Origin: Diabrotica undecimpunctata
Taxonomy: Eukaryota > Arthropoda > Insecta > Coleoptera > Chrysomelidae
Direction of reading: 5' to 3'
Assembly: GCF_040954645.1 (NCBI RefSeq)
Contig: NC_092804.1
Location: 40,267,753-40,331,752, forward strand
Length of the DNA: 64,000 nucleotides
The notes beneath the pieces were generated by a model. That model ran no database searches. It was not told the DNA's origin and saw only the letters and a list, made by a program, of their open reading frames with translations. The translations under genes were made by a program, and so were the position numbers. Positions 11,668-23,055 of this stretch are shown piece after piece. The first letter of the stretch is position 1; the number at the start of each line of letters is the position of its first letter.

Positions 11668-12223
11668 CTAAAAAGGAAACATTAAAAACATAATTAAATT
11701 TCTGTACATACTAATATTGGAATATATGATCAGAGCTTTGTTGATGAGCTATTAATTTGCTGTATGTCAAGTAAACTTTTCCTGCTATAATACTGAAAAG
11801 ACCGTTTTGAACATGCACACAATTATATTGAAGTGAATTTGAAGCAAGAAGACGTGGTAATGGTCAAATAGAGCCCAAGAAAATATACAAGAAAAGAGAA
11901 AACTAGATAGTCAATAAAAAAAAGAAAATATGCCTTATAAAAGTGTTGAAAATTATACGGTTACCAAAAATGAAACCAAATCAGCTACATCACCTGTTAA
12001 ACAGAAGCGTGCAAATGTCTGTACGATGACACAGAGATTGAAAGGAATGTAGGCAGATATAAATTATTAAACGGACATTTGGACACAATCCCAAAGACTA
12101 GTGAGTGGAGACAACGGATTAAAATATATTGGTATAATTAAGAGACAAACAGGAAAAACAGACCCGCATAGGAATAAAAGTAAAGAAAATGATAATGATC
12201 AAGAATTAAGACAAAATTCTTAC
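11668..12223 (-). other. Intron between the two exons of gene B
   Basis: 556 bp with donor AAG|GTAAGAA (minus strand, at 12223) and acceptor tttttAG|GGC (at 11668). No repeat or gene recognised inside. Confidence 0.7.
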
Positions 12224-15185
12224 CTTTACCGAATTCACATCAAAAATTTCAACTTGCTGTGTGAGGGGAATCTGTTCTTGGCTTTGATCTAACGGCCTTT
12301 GTTGTATTCTTGGTTTGTCGTGCCAATCGCTGACATGTTGTTCTACTTGTTGAGTTTCCACTTCCTGTTCTTGATCCTGTGAACTACCAATTTGAATTTT
12401 TCCTTGGTTTCCACGAGGAAAGTCCGTTTCAACTTGTTGACCTATGCCAAAGTTGACTTCTTCTTGCTGCTGACCAAGATCTTCTTGTTGTTGAGATTGA
12501 TCTAAAGGTTTCAAATGTAATTTGCCCTGATCTAAGTGAGTTTCTTCTATTTGTTGACCCAAATCAATCTGCTGTTGTTGGTCGATGTCTTCGACTTTAG
12601 GAACGTCTATAGGTTTTAATTGCAGTTTTCCTCCACCGATTGTCGATACAGTCTCTTCAATTTGCTGGCCAAAATCTATCTGTTTTTGTTGACTAAGATC
12701 TTCGATTTGTTGGTTTTGGTCAAGGTTTTTTTGCTGTATTTTTCCTCCACTTATTTGGGAAAAACCCTCTTCAATTTGTTGACCAAAATCTACCTGTTGC
12801 TGTTGACTAAGGTCTTCTACTTGCTGACTTTGATCTAAAGGTTTTAAATGTAGTTTTCCTCCAGTTACTTTGCTTACATGTTCAACTTTTTGCCCAAAAT
12901 CTAAATGTTCTACTTGTTGTTGATCTAAATCTGACTGTTTCTGTTGATTAAGGTCTTCTACTTGCTGTCCCTGATCTAAAGGTTTTAAATGCAGCTTTCC
13001 TCCAGTTACTTTATGTACAACATTTTCAATTTTTTGACCAATATCTAAATGCTCTATTTGTTGTTCATCTAAAGCTTCCTGTTGCTGTTGACTAAGGTCT
13101 TCTACTTTCTGTCCTTGATCTAAAGGTTTTAAATGCAGTGTTCCTCCAGTTACCTTGCTTAGAACATTTTCAATTTTTTGTCCAAAATCTAAATGATCTA
13201 CTTGCTGTTGGTCGGAATCTGTCTGTTGCTGTTGACTAAGGTCTTCTACTTGCTGTACCTGATCTAAAGGTTTTAAATGCAGCTTTCCTCCCGTTACTCT
13301 GTGTAGAACGTTTTCAATTTTTTTACCAATATCTGTAGACTTTTCAATATCTTCTACTTGTTGCTGTTGTTGGTCTTCCTGTTGCTGTGATTGAATTTTA
13401 CCATTAACAATCTTTGTAATTTTAGTATATGTATGTCCGTTGATACGCTGTTGTCCGATATCTTCATCGGCTTCTACTTGCTGACCTAGATCTTCTACCT
13501 GCTGGCCATCTACCAAATGTGTGCTCCCACGAATAATCTTTGTAATTTTATTATATCCAGTTCCGTGAATTTGATGTTGATTAAGATCTTCGTCAGTGTC
13601 TAATAATTGGCCAAGGTCTTCGACTTGCTCTTGACCGAGATTTTGTGCCTGTTGACCTACATGTGTAATTCTAGTAATTTTACTATATCTGGTTCCTTGG
13701 TGACCAATGTCTTCATCATCTTCTAATTGTTGACCAAGATCCTCTACTTGTTCTTGACCGAGATCTGCATGCTGACCTACATGTGTGATTTTGGTAATTT
13801 TGCTATATCTGATTCCTTGGTGACCAAGGTCTTCGTTATTTTCTAATTGTTGACCAAGGTCTTCAGTTTGTTGACTAATTTCTGACTGCGGTTTGCCCCT
13901 AATAATTTTTGTACGATATTTGTTTCTTTGAACTTGATGTTGATTAAAGTCTTCAGTATCTTCTAATTGTTGGCCAAGATCGAGTTGGCTTTGTCCTAAT
14001 TCTACTTGATGCTGACCAAGATCCTCTACTTGTTCTTGGCCGAGTTCTGCTTGCTGACCTATATGTGTGATTTTGGTAATTTTACTATATCTGGTTCCTT
14101 GGGGACCAAGGTCTTCTCCATTTTCTAATTGTTGACCGAGGTCCTCAGTTTGTTGACCCAGGTCCACAGTTTGTTGACCAATTTCTGACTGTGATTTGCC
14201 TCTAATAATTTTTGTAACTGTACGGTATTTGTTTCTTTGAATTTGATGTTGACTAAAGCCTTTATTGTCTTCTAGTTGTTGACCAAGATCGAGTTGGCTT
14301 TGTCCTAATTCTACTTGATGCTGGCCAAGATCCTCGACTTGTTCTTGACCGAGATCTGCATGCTGACCTACATGTGTGATTCTGGTAATTTTACTATATC
14401 TGGTTCCTTGGTGACTAAGGTCTTCTCCATCTTCTAATTGTTGACCGAGGTCCTCAGTTTGTTGACCAAGGTCCTCAGTTTGTTGACCAAGGTCCTCAGA
14501 TTGTTGACCAATTTCTGACTGTGATTTGCCTCTAATAATTTTTGTAACTGTACGGTATTTGTTTCTTTGAATTTGATGTTGACCAAAGTCTTCATTGTCT
14601 TCTAATTGTTGACCAAGATCGATTTGGCTTTGTCCTAATTCTACTTGCTGTTGACCAAGATCCTCAACTTGTTCTTGACCGAGATTCTCGACGTGCTGAC
14701 CAATATGTGTGATTTTAGTAATTTTACTATATCTACCTCCTTGTTCTTGATGCTGACCTAAGTCTTCATCAGTTTCCTGCTGTTGGCCAATTTGTACCTG
14801 TTGTTCTATATCTTGTTGTTGATGTTTATTATCAGGTCCCCGGTTCCAGGGCCTTCTTCCATTATCATGTAAATTACCAAAACGACCGTTGTTTTTAAAT
14901 GGTTTCCAGCCGAACACCTTGTGACTTATATCTGCAATTCCTTCACCTACTTGTTCAGCTTTTTTAGTTAAATCTTTGTGTCCCTGTTCGAGATCTGCTT
15001 TCACTTTTGAAAAACCATCGCCGAATCCAAATCCACGTTTACTTCTTGACTTAGATGGTGCAGGTTTTGGTGTAGGCGGAACTTGGCTACCCTGTGGTTT
15101 CCAGCCGATATCTTGGGGCTGTGTTTGCTGTTGTGGGGATCGTTTAAATCTCCGGTCATCTCCTTGACAACATGTTCCATCTGAA
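12224..15185 (-). CDS. Gene B first seen exon: GQQ/EDLGQQ repeat region
   Basis: One open frame of 987 codons. It starts S-D-G-T-C-C-Q and carries two dibasic sites of furin type, RFKR then RSKR, within the first 50 residues. An amphipathic helix (DLTKKAEQVGEGIADISHKV) follows. Next come about four to five copies of a block of roughly 100 residues containing RYSKITKITH, GQEQVEDLGQ, VELGQSQ-DLGQQLED and RNKYRTVTKI. After these are five to six copies of a block of about 50 residues of the form FGQKIENV-KVTGGKLHLKPLDQ then QQVEDLSQQQQ. From memory, the insect clot protein Fondue carries repeated QQ-EDL-QQ blocks, and this is the closest likeness I know; I could not compare them directly. The only Cys residues are the CC pair near the start. 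Confidence 0.8.
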
Positions 15186-16295
15186 CTAAAAACAGAAAGA
15201 ACACGTTTATATGTATTTTTATCACAGTATATAACATTTTAAATATCCAGTTAACAAAATAACATCAGCGTAGTTAACAAAAGAATATCAGCATACAAGA
15301 TTTGGAATAATTTGATTAAGCAATAGTTGTGGTAAACTTGTTACTAACCTATCCAAGGTTTCCTATATCATATCCCTGCAGTTCGTCATTTCGTAGTCAT
15401 ATCTGCTTTATATTTCTTCAGAATAATGTGTTAAGTGAGATGTGTTAAGTGTTAAAGAATGTTTTAAAATCTAAACACTGTTTTTTGTTTTCTTTAGTAT
15501 CTTTTGATCGACAACGAGGGCTCATTTATATGACGAGCCACCGGTAAAGTGTAAATCCAATTATTAAAATATTTTTGCGTCGAATACCCTATAGTTCATC
15601 AACCTAAAGAGTCGATGGAAAAACAATAAGCTGTAACTCCGTAAAATATCGGAGAACGGTTCTTGAAGAATATGAAATTTCTCTAAGAAAATACCTATAT
15701 GGGATTTGCGATCTATAAATCTGAATTAGACATCAAAATGGAACCATTTGACCGAATCATTTGGTCTTTTCACGTTGATACTCAAACTCAAATATTGGAA
15801 CTTTACTGGTAATTAAAAATTGAATAATTATGAAACTGTTCTGTCAATATTTTGTTTGCCTATGTTCAGTTGCTGAAAGTGTTCAATGTGTACTAGCGTT
15901 TTTGTAGCAGCAAACTTTGCAAACAAGGACGTTGCTGTTGCTGTTGATAATAGGAGAGAATATTGCATCACCCGTCACCCTAACCTTCGTTAAGGTGTAC
16001 GTCAGCTCTAGATTATAGTACACAGATTATAGTTTTAATATAATCCTTTGAATTTGATTATGGGGAAGGCAGTGTAGAAACATTGGAAAAGTTCAATATA
16101 AGACCCAAGTGTATGATTGTTTTAAACTGATTAGTTTAACAACAATCAATCATAAATGTCAGATATTCTAACTCTTACCAGAAACTTAGCAGAAAGGGCA
16201 TTACAGAAAAACGTTAAATATATTTTTTTTATATTTATACTTATTGTAACAGATTACATTTTAAATTAAATAAGGTCTGTAATTGTTGCTATTTT
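15186..16295 (-). other. Interval between gene A terminal exon and gene B
   Basis: About 1.1 kb with no recognised transposon. I looked for a signal-peptide exon for gene B on the minus strand. The best ATG (15966-15968, MQYSLLLSTATAT...) has no good donor before its stop, so it is not called. Confidence 0.4.
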
Positions 16296-16347
16296 TTATC
16301 GATAGTTGTGACCGTCGTAGCTATCTCTACCTGATTGGTAGCCATTG
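16296..16347 (-). CDS. Gene A exon 7 (terminal, stop codon)
   Basis: The acceptor tttttacAG at 16348-16349 and the phase-2 entry give G-N-G-Y-Q-S-G-R-D-S-Y-D-G-H-N-Y-R and then TAA (16296-16298). The composition (Gly, Tyr, Ser, Arg) fits the rest of gene A. The 3' UTR is AT-rich with only weak polyadenylation signals (aataag, tataaa). If A exon 6 can instead join gene B, this exon is an alternative 3' end. Confidence 0.65.
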
Positions 16348-16575
16348 CTGTAAAAACAAATACACAATCAATATATAGACTACCAAGAAGAACGTCAAAA
16401 GCTATTTTGTAACGAAATATTGTGTAAAAAAGCAATACCAAATTATCCGGTCGTTATGGAATTATGCAGGCATACATCTTACGCGGAAAAATATGGTTAT
16501 TGTATTAAAATATTTAATTTCATTCCCAAAATATATCCAAACGTTCTTCGTTTAAATTTTCCCGTCTGAACTTAC

Positions 16576-16800
16576 CCGTAACTTCCCATCTGGTAATTTG
16601 ATCCTCTTACTGGTCTGTAGCCACCGGAGTTGCTACTACTGCTACTGCTGCTGCTACTTGAACTGTATGAACTGTGAGTCTGGAACGATTGTTGTAGTCC
16701 TTGTCGCAATTGGTTCATCAGAGATTCTTCCAGTTTAGCTCTAAGATCTGCCATTTGGGATCTGTCGAAGTTTCCGTAGGCTGCATAGGATCCACTGGCA
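16576..16800 (-). CDS. Gene A exon 6: helix plus 11-serine run
   Basis: Begins after tttttacAG (16801-16802) and ends at the donor CGG|GTAAG; 225 bp, phase 2 to phase 2. It holds one helix module, MADLRAKLEESLMNQLRQGL, then a run of 11 serines coded by mixed AGT/AGC/TCA codons, and a Gly/Tyr/Arg-rich end. The serine run is codon-mixed, so it is not a young triplet expansion. Confidence 0.85.
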
Positions 16801-17712
16801 CTGTAAAAAAAATACGAAATTAGAGTAAGATCGAGAGAAGAATATTAGACTGCTAGTGTAGGAGCAAATATGTCTACTATTATGTACTCACTTTAGAAAT
16901 CATTGTAATAAGGTTTCGAAAATGTGGAAATTTTTATAATATATCATAGTTTATTAGGTAAATATCGATCTTTTACTGATGTAAGTAATAGAACAACCAT
17001 TACAATTATCTAGAACGAATCTAAAAGTAGAAGCAAAGTTAGACAAGTACAGGAAAGCCCAACGAACAAATTAAAAATTAAATTAAATTAAAAAGGCCAA
17101 TTATCTAACAAATCATTGAATAAGTATGAAGAATGCCTGCCGACAAGAGGCACTTGTTAAAGAAAACAAAATCTTAAGAAATTTTAATAGATGTTAATAA
17201 ACTCAATGCAAATTGTTTTACATGTGTTTGAATTAAAATTAGGTAAATACCGAATGTGATATTGGTAAAACAATTAACAAATAAGTGAGAAATGTGATTG
17301 TAAATAATCAAATCTTTAGTATAACTGGCCTTGTAAGCCACTTATTTAAAAGCGACAAATATAAACACAAAGCGTTCATATTTCAACCCAGGTAGTACTG
17401 CTGTTGACGTCGCGCCTCGTAATATAAGTCACAACCGCGACCTATGTCAATTGTAAACGCGTTGAGGTTTGTAACAAAGCAGAAAAGTACCATACATCTT
17501 TCTTCTGGTGGAAATGTCAACCTAACCCCCAGTTGGGCCTGTGTAGTGCAAACTCAACGCCACATGGCGATCTTTACAGGATGAGTAGTAGGACATTGCC
17601 TACAATCACCCAACAAAATATATAATAAAATTAATACAATTGTCAAAGAATATATTCAGCAGTAGTCCCGGTTCTTTAATTGTTGACAATAAAATACAAA
17701 AAAATGAATTAC
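16801..17712 (-). other. Gene A intron 5 with an unexplained GC-richer block
   Basis: The intron is normal AT-rich DNA except for about 17385-17640, which is GC-richer and has CG dinucleotides. It has no open frame and no similarity that I recognise; possibly an interspersed repeat. Confidence 0.4.
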
Positions 17713-18096
17713 CTATATTCTTGTAAATGCTTTGTAAGATTCCTATTCAATTGATCAGATAGATCTTGGAGGGAAGACTGGTAATTTTGAGGAGTATAGC
17801 TGTATGAACTGTGCGATTCTTGGTTTAAAGCTTGACTAAGCTGTCTCGACAGATCATCTTGAAGTTGTCTCTGCAAGTCCGCCATGTTTCCGCTGCTGTA
17901 GGTGGTGCCACCTGAATTATATCTGCTGGCTGAATTATGTTGACTTGCTGTGTTATATGCGCTACCTGAGTTGTATCTACTGGCTGAATTATATCCGCTG
18001 CCTGAGTTATATCCGGTCTTGATACCTGGTTCGTAATAAGCCGGTTGAGCTGAACCGTAGCTGGACTGGCTGTTGTAAGAGGAAGAGGAAGACCAA
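17713..18096 (-). CDS. Gene A exon 5: NSGS/YNS repeats and two helix modules
   Basis: 384 bp, phase 2 to phase 2, acceptor tttcAG and donor TATAG|GTAATT. The first half repeats YNSG/YNSA-type units (GYNSGSGYNSASRYNSG) of about six residues. The second half carries the modules MADLQRQLQDDLSRQLSQAL and LQDLSDQLNRNLTKHLQEY. The start of the first module (MADL-) is the same as in exon 6, suggesting exon duplication. Confidence 0.85.
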
Positions 18097-18241
18097 CTGA
18101 AAGAGAAAGTTTATAAATTATATTCTATTATAATGTGATATTTTCATAGAAGAATGGAAGTTTACCATACTTCCAAGTAATTTTGAAAATGCTGTGTATT
18201 ATCAATTACTGCCTGCAAGTATTACATTAACTATTTCTTAC

Positions 18242-18910
18242 CTCTTTCTGTAAGATTCAAAGTCCCTTTCCAATTTATTAATCAAATTTCTTTGTATCTG
18301 TTCCTTCAAATTTTGCATGTCTCTCAAACCGTAATTGTAATCTGTGGATATAGCTCCGTTAGATGCGACAGAGTACAAATATCCGTCTTTTTGTGTCTGC
18401 GATCCGTAGTTCTTACTGATCATATCATCTAATTGGTAGGTGATGTTGTTCCTCAGTTCGTTCCTTAATCTTTCAAGAAGAACATCAGGGTTAGTCAACG
18501 AGTACTGTTGACTTGATGAAAAGTGGGTTTTACGTGTTTCGTCAAGTACGTTGTTGAGATTTGCGTCCAATTGACTTTGTACTCTTGAAGCAATCGTTGT
18601 TAGACTTTCAGGATTGGAAATTGGTGTGTATCGTGTCTTAACAGTGTTATATTGTTGACTGTGGGTGTCCACGTATCTTTCAGATGTCAAGGTTGGATAA
18701 ATTGGCCTGTAGGTTGTGGTGTAGTATACTGGTCTCTGTGTTACGGGGTAAACGTAGGCACCTCCATTGTGTTGGTAAGCGCTTGAACTACCGTAGCTGT
18801 GTTGGCTGTATTGGCTATATTGGGTGCGTAATTGATTGAGCAAGGAATTTTCTATCTGGCCCTTAAGGTCTACAAGTTCTTGGTTATCGTAGTTAGCAGT
18901 TGGTTGTAAC
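18242..18910 (-). CDS. Gene A exon 4: largest exon, three to four helix modules
   Basis: 669 bp, phase 2 to phase 2. Acceptor ttttttcAG at 18911-18912, donor AAGAG|GTAAG at 18241. Helix modules are LKGQIENSLLNQLRTQYSQ, LLERLRNELRNNITYQLDDM and LKEQIQRNLINKLERDF, with a weaker one (VQSQLDANLNNVLDET). Between the first two is a Tyr/Pro/Thr-rich stretch containing YVYPVTQRPVYYTTTYRPIY. No cysteines. Confidence 0.88.
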
Positions 18911-19261
18911 CTGAAAAAGAAAAATATACTACTTAAATATTATTTTTACAAAAATAAATTGTGCTGTAATAAAACGTATTTTCATATGAGCAATTTTAAT
19001 TTTTTACACATAATACATTTCCTATATAATAATTTATGTGAATTACTTTGGTTTATCGGTCTGGTATTTAAAAAGCACAATCAGTGTTAATTTACAGTTC
19101 TTACAATGTACTATATAATATCTGATTGACTGTCTTTATTACTAATGTAGAAAAGATTTTTGACATCAGCTTGGAAATACCATTAATGCATGGTCATGAT
19201 ATTTAGTTTTTAATGGCATTGTTGGGTAATTGTTATTTTTTTAGGTAGCGTTAGGTAAGTT

Positions 19262-19800
19262 ACACAAACGATACCAGACGTATAACTGGCAGTGGGATAG
19301 AACAAGTACAGAAATATATCTAGCTAGGCCAAATTCTGCAACTTGACAAAGAAAACCAAAGTGTGGAAATCACTAGAAGAGCAAGACTGGCATGAGCAGA
19401 ATACTGAAGAACCGCAAAATACCTCAATACTTGAGGAGCAAAGTATTCAACCAGGGCACCCTTCCTATCAGGATATATGTATGTCAAACCTGGACCCCAA
19501 CCAAGGCAAATATGAATAAATTAGCCACAACAGAAAGTGCAACGGAAAGAGCAATGTTAAGTACTGGGTTAGAGGATATCAACAAAAATTGCCAAACTCA
19601 AATGGAGCTTTGCAGGCCACACTGCTAGACAACGTTGGAATGCCACACTACAACATTGGAGATTTTACAAAGGTAGCCGACCAAGAAGAAGACCACAGAT
19701 GAGATGGGTAGATGTCATAAAAAGAATAGCCGGAACAAATTGGAAGTTTGTTGCTCAGAATAGAGATCGATGGAAGGAATTGGAATGTCCAAAAATAGAC
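19262..19800 (+). mobile_element. LINE 3'-part fragment in gene A intron 3
   Basis: The + strand encodes the region after RT found in many insect LINEs: KIPQYLRSKVFNQGTLPI then ANMNKLATTESATERAML, and in a shifted frame PQMRWVDVIKRIAGTNW with VAQNRDRWKELE. There are several frameshifts. It lies antisense to gene A in the 3.8-kb intron 3. Confidence 0.75.
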
Positions 19801-20530
19801 GCTAATGCTAAGAAGAAAAGGCAATCAATCAGATGCTGTTGTAAAGCATTAAAAATACTCGCAAATGAAGCACGTAAAAGAGGTCTAGAAATTAACGAAA
19901 GGAAAACAAAATATCTAATCTACTCTAAAAGAGAAGTTATTAAGATGAGAGAAATAAAAATAGAACACTACACTTTTGAAAGCGTTCAGCAATTTAAATA
20001 CTTGGGAGTAATTGTGAATGGTAAAAATAAGAGAAGTGGAGAAGTAACGGAGCGAATACTAATAGACAACAAAACATATTGGAAATACCATAGGTTAATG
20101 ACGGACAAGAACTTATCCAGAAATACAAAACTGAAAATATACATAGTTGCAATCAGACCAGTAGTTACATATGCAGCTGAGACAATGTGCCTTACAGACA
20201 AAGATAAAAAATGATTAAGAATATTCGAAAGGAAAATCCCCACAAGAATTATGGGCCCGATAAGAATGAAAAACGGAGAAATGAGAAGAATTAACCACGA
20301 AATGAGATACGTAAGGAAGGAGCAAATGACATACTGATTAAGACTGACTGATTGAGGGAAAGATCTAAGGAGAGATGGGAGGACCAAGTCATGAGAGATA
20401 TCAAAATCCTGAAAGTGAGAATCTAAGGGACAGATGGAAATAAGTGGAAGAAAAATGAAACAAAAGCCAAGGTATACAACTAACTTTGACAATACACCAG
20501 AAGAATGCGGAAAGAGCTCTAATTAAGAGC
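19800..20530 (+). mobile_element. Second LINE fragment, different family
   Basis: An open stretch of about 135 codons encodes the end of an RT domain: ANEARKRGLEINERKTKYLI, then FKYLGVIVNGKNKRSGEV, then KIYIVAIRPVVTYAAETM. The continuation (IMGPIRMKNGEMRRINHE) is out of frame. It joins the first fragment head to tail at about 19800 and resembles the + strand LINE at 35690-37060. Confidence 0.75.
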
Positions 20531-21029
20531 AGCAAACATTCCACTAAGAGTGAAAGGTATCGATAATGGGGATAACCAGATATTTTCTATGGTGCTTGTC
20601 CCAAACGAAGTATAACATCGTCTATTTTCTGGGCCTTTTTCCTGTTGATATTTTTGGCGCTTCTGTAATAGTTCCATGCTTTTGCTGTTTCCATGCTCTA
20701 TTGAACGAGCTCACATAATATTGCTTTTTATTGCTATTAGTTCAAAGCTAACAACTTTGCACATTATCTCTAAAGGTTATTTTACACTAAATGAACAGTT
20801 GAGTTTATATTTCTGTTTTCTAGAACCTGAAAAACAAAAACAAAACTGGAACAAACCCAAAACTATTGTTTTTATCAATATTTTGTTCGACTTTTGCTTT
20901 TGTATTTCAAAAAGCAACCAACATGTTTAGCGAAAAAGATTTTTTATTTTTAGTTGTGGCTGGTTGATACTGAAGTCCTTGGAAAAAATGGTTATTTCTG
21001 CCATGCATAAAACTCATTGCATTATAATC

Positions 21030-22150
21030 ACACCACGGTGTAAAATGGTGTCGTGCGCCAGATTTTTTCATTTTTTTATAATTTCTCGTCAGTTAACAAA
21101 AAATTGAGCAATTTTTTTGTGTAAATCCATTTTCTTAATTCTATTTTTATAGTTGCCATCCTTTGGATACCACAAATTTCTATTGTCCCAAGAGGCATCT
21201 ATTTCTGTACAGATTTCTTCATCAGTCCATTGCTTTTTACCACCTTCACACATGATCCGTTAAGTTTTATTAAAACATGTGAGTGGTGTAGAAAAATTCT
21301 CCGACGAAAAACAAAACCAACTAATTTGGTACAAAATTCGTATTCAAACCAAATAGAAAACACAACATGACTTGTTTCCACTAAACAGACTCGAGTTTCA
21401 AAACACGTCGCTTTCGAGCGGAACCCGAAAAACAAAACTTCAACTTTCGCAAAGCACGTCGATCTTCAAAAAGTTAGCGAAAGTAGCAGTTTTGGTTTAT
21501 TCGGCACGAGTTTGTGTTTTGTTTTTGTTTAGTCTGTTTAAGGCGGTTCACGATTCAACCGAATTGAATCACTTGGTTAAATGGAGCAGAAATGAAAGCA
21601 GTGCAATTTTACACGGTATCTGGAAAGTGAACGCCATTGTTGGTCTTAAGAAGACGCGATCATGGGTAATAAGAAGACTTAGGAGCTTCAAACCGTCTAT
21701 TGAGAAAATTGGCAGAACAGGATCCAGATGCATACCTTAATCATCTTCGCATGAATGAAGCAAAATTTGATGAACTTCTTACAATAGTTACATCGTTAAT
21801 TCAGAAAGAAAATACTATAATAAGGGATGCTTTGCCCGCAAGAGTGAAATAGCATACAGTGTTCAAAAACTCATCGTCTTCTTTAAACCAAAACAACTTT
21901 GGAGCATAAATATCGTCTGTGGAACAGCCGCTTTTGATCGATCGTTTTATCTTTGTTAACTCACAAGTATAACGAGTAGTTACGGATACTTTTAATTTTC
22001 ATTTTTATGTCTTCTTCGGTTATACCACTAATGTTTAAATCTTCAATTAGCGATTTAGTAGCATTTCCACGACAATCCCGATTTTTACAACCCTCCGTTT
22101 TATAATTCCATAGAAACGATTACTGCTTAAAATGTTCTAAGGACAGAGGC
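21030..22150. mobile_element. PIF/Harbinger-type remnants with MADF-domain pieces
   Basis: Minus strand 21255-21070 encodes a MADF-like segment (KKQWTDEEICTEI, NLWYPKDGNYKNRIKKM). Plus strand about 21640-21840 encodes a piece like the N-terminus of a Harbinger nuclease (LAEQDPDAYLNHLRMNEAKF, then SLIQKENTIIRDALP). Minus strand about 22135-21870 encodes another MADF-like piece (CKNRDCRGNATKSLIEDL, EEDIKMKIKSIR). Divergent transposase and MADF/Myb-like genes are the usual Harbinger layout. All parts are broken. It sits in gene A intron 3. Confidence 0.55.
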
Positions 22151-22686
22151 GTGTACTCTTCCTTCCATTGCTTAGGTATGTATCGACCAAATACGCCTCG
22201 ACACTGGCTGACTGTAAAAGGGACTCTTCAATTCTTGTGTATATAAATTCATTTCTCGTTTAACCGCTTTGAAGATTGGACGCATTTAATTACATGGAAT
22301 GATTCACTTTTATGTTTACATGGATTAATTTGGTGGCTTCATCCAAATTGAAAGGCAAAAGTGAACCTAGTAATTTCGCCTTTAGTAGCAAACTACTATA
22401 ATCAATGAATTGGTTGTTCTACGATGACATATGTTTGTTGTTGATGACGTGCAATAAGAGCCTTATGAAAACAGATATTTAAGTAATCTATCAAATAATG
22501 TGCTCCGTAATGTTCTGGTGTTTCACCCTTTATCTTCCATATTTTTTGTGTAAATATGGAATTCTAATTACACCATTAATCTGATTGAAGGAACTGCTGT
22601 GTAATAAATTCTGTTAATAATTTTCTATATTTCTTTTTGGGTAATACAAAGAAATATTAAACACACAATACTTCGCTGTAACTTAC

Positions 22687-22960
22687 CTTCCTCCACTCAT
22701 GGAATAGGACATGCCACTGCGGACAATTTGTTGACCATATTTTTGATTCAGTTCGTTGTTTAACCTCTCCGTTAAATTCCGCCTTAGCTCTCTTTCAAGT
22801 TCAGACATATCTATCCTAGTTTGGGAATAGGCGCTGTTTTGACGAACAGCTTCTTGCAAATCCCTCTCCAATTCTTGTTGAATACGAGACGTTAACAATC
22901 TAAGGTTGGAGTTTGTATTGTAGCTATGACTGTTGCTGCTACCATAGCTGCTACCGTAAC
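22687..22960 (-). CDS. Gene A exon 3: Ser/Tyr linker and two helix modules
   Basis: 274 bp, entering in phase 1 and leaving in phase 2. Acceptor ctttttaAG at 22961-22962, donor GGAAG|GTAAG at 22686. A Gly/Ser/Tyr start is followed by LTSRIQQELERDLQEAVRQ and MSELERELRRNLTERLNNEL. The 5' end of this exon has a degraded copy at 30669-30831. Confidence 0.88.
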
Positions 22961-23055
22961 CTTAAAAGGAGTAAATTTTATATCAGATACTTAGTGGATT
23001 AGTGGATAGTGGATTTAAGCGTTTTACTAATTAGTTGTTTTACTTTGAAACTTAC

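Larger units (their letters stand above)
10066..15185 (-). other. Nested gene B locus: large secreted Gln-rich repeat protein (5' end not found)
   Basis: Two long open exons (15185-12224 and 11667-10066) joined by a GT-AG intron of 556 bp encode about 1,520 residues on the strand opposite Msh2, wholly inside Msh2 intron 2. No exon with a start codon and signal peptide was found between here and gene A. The first exon has two nested acceptors. TAG|T (exon from 15185) needs a phase-2 donor, which A exons 3-6 supply. CAG|AT (exon from 15180) needs a phase-1 donor, which A exons 1 and 2 supply. B may therefore be an alternative 3' half of gene A. Function unproven; a haemolymph-clot or matrix role is the best guess. 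Confidence 0.65.

Noticed and set aside
12620..12838. Open frame on the + strand rich in Leu/Phe/Tyr
   Set aside because: Antisense shadow of the gene B Gln-rich repeats.
15001..15237. Minus-strand frame beginning MLYTVIKIHINVFFLFLVQ that looks like a signal peptide for gene B
   Set aside because: It reads through the intron acceptor in a frame different from the gene B repeat frame and ends at a stop just where the real frame continues, so it cannot start gene B.
15826..15968. Minus-strand ATG frame MQYSLLLSTATATSLF as first exon of gene B
   Set aside because: Weak signal peptide, and no acceptable GT donor in a phase that fits either B acceptor before the stop.
16640..16680. Serine run as a recent triplet expansion
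   Set aside because: The eleven serines use mixed AGT, AGC and TCA codons, so there is no pure repeat at DNA level.
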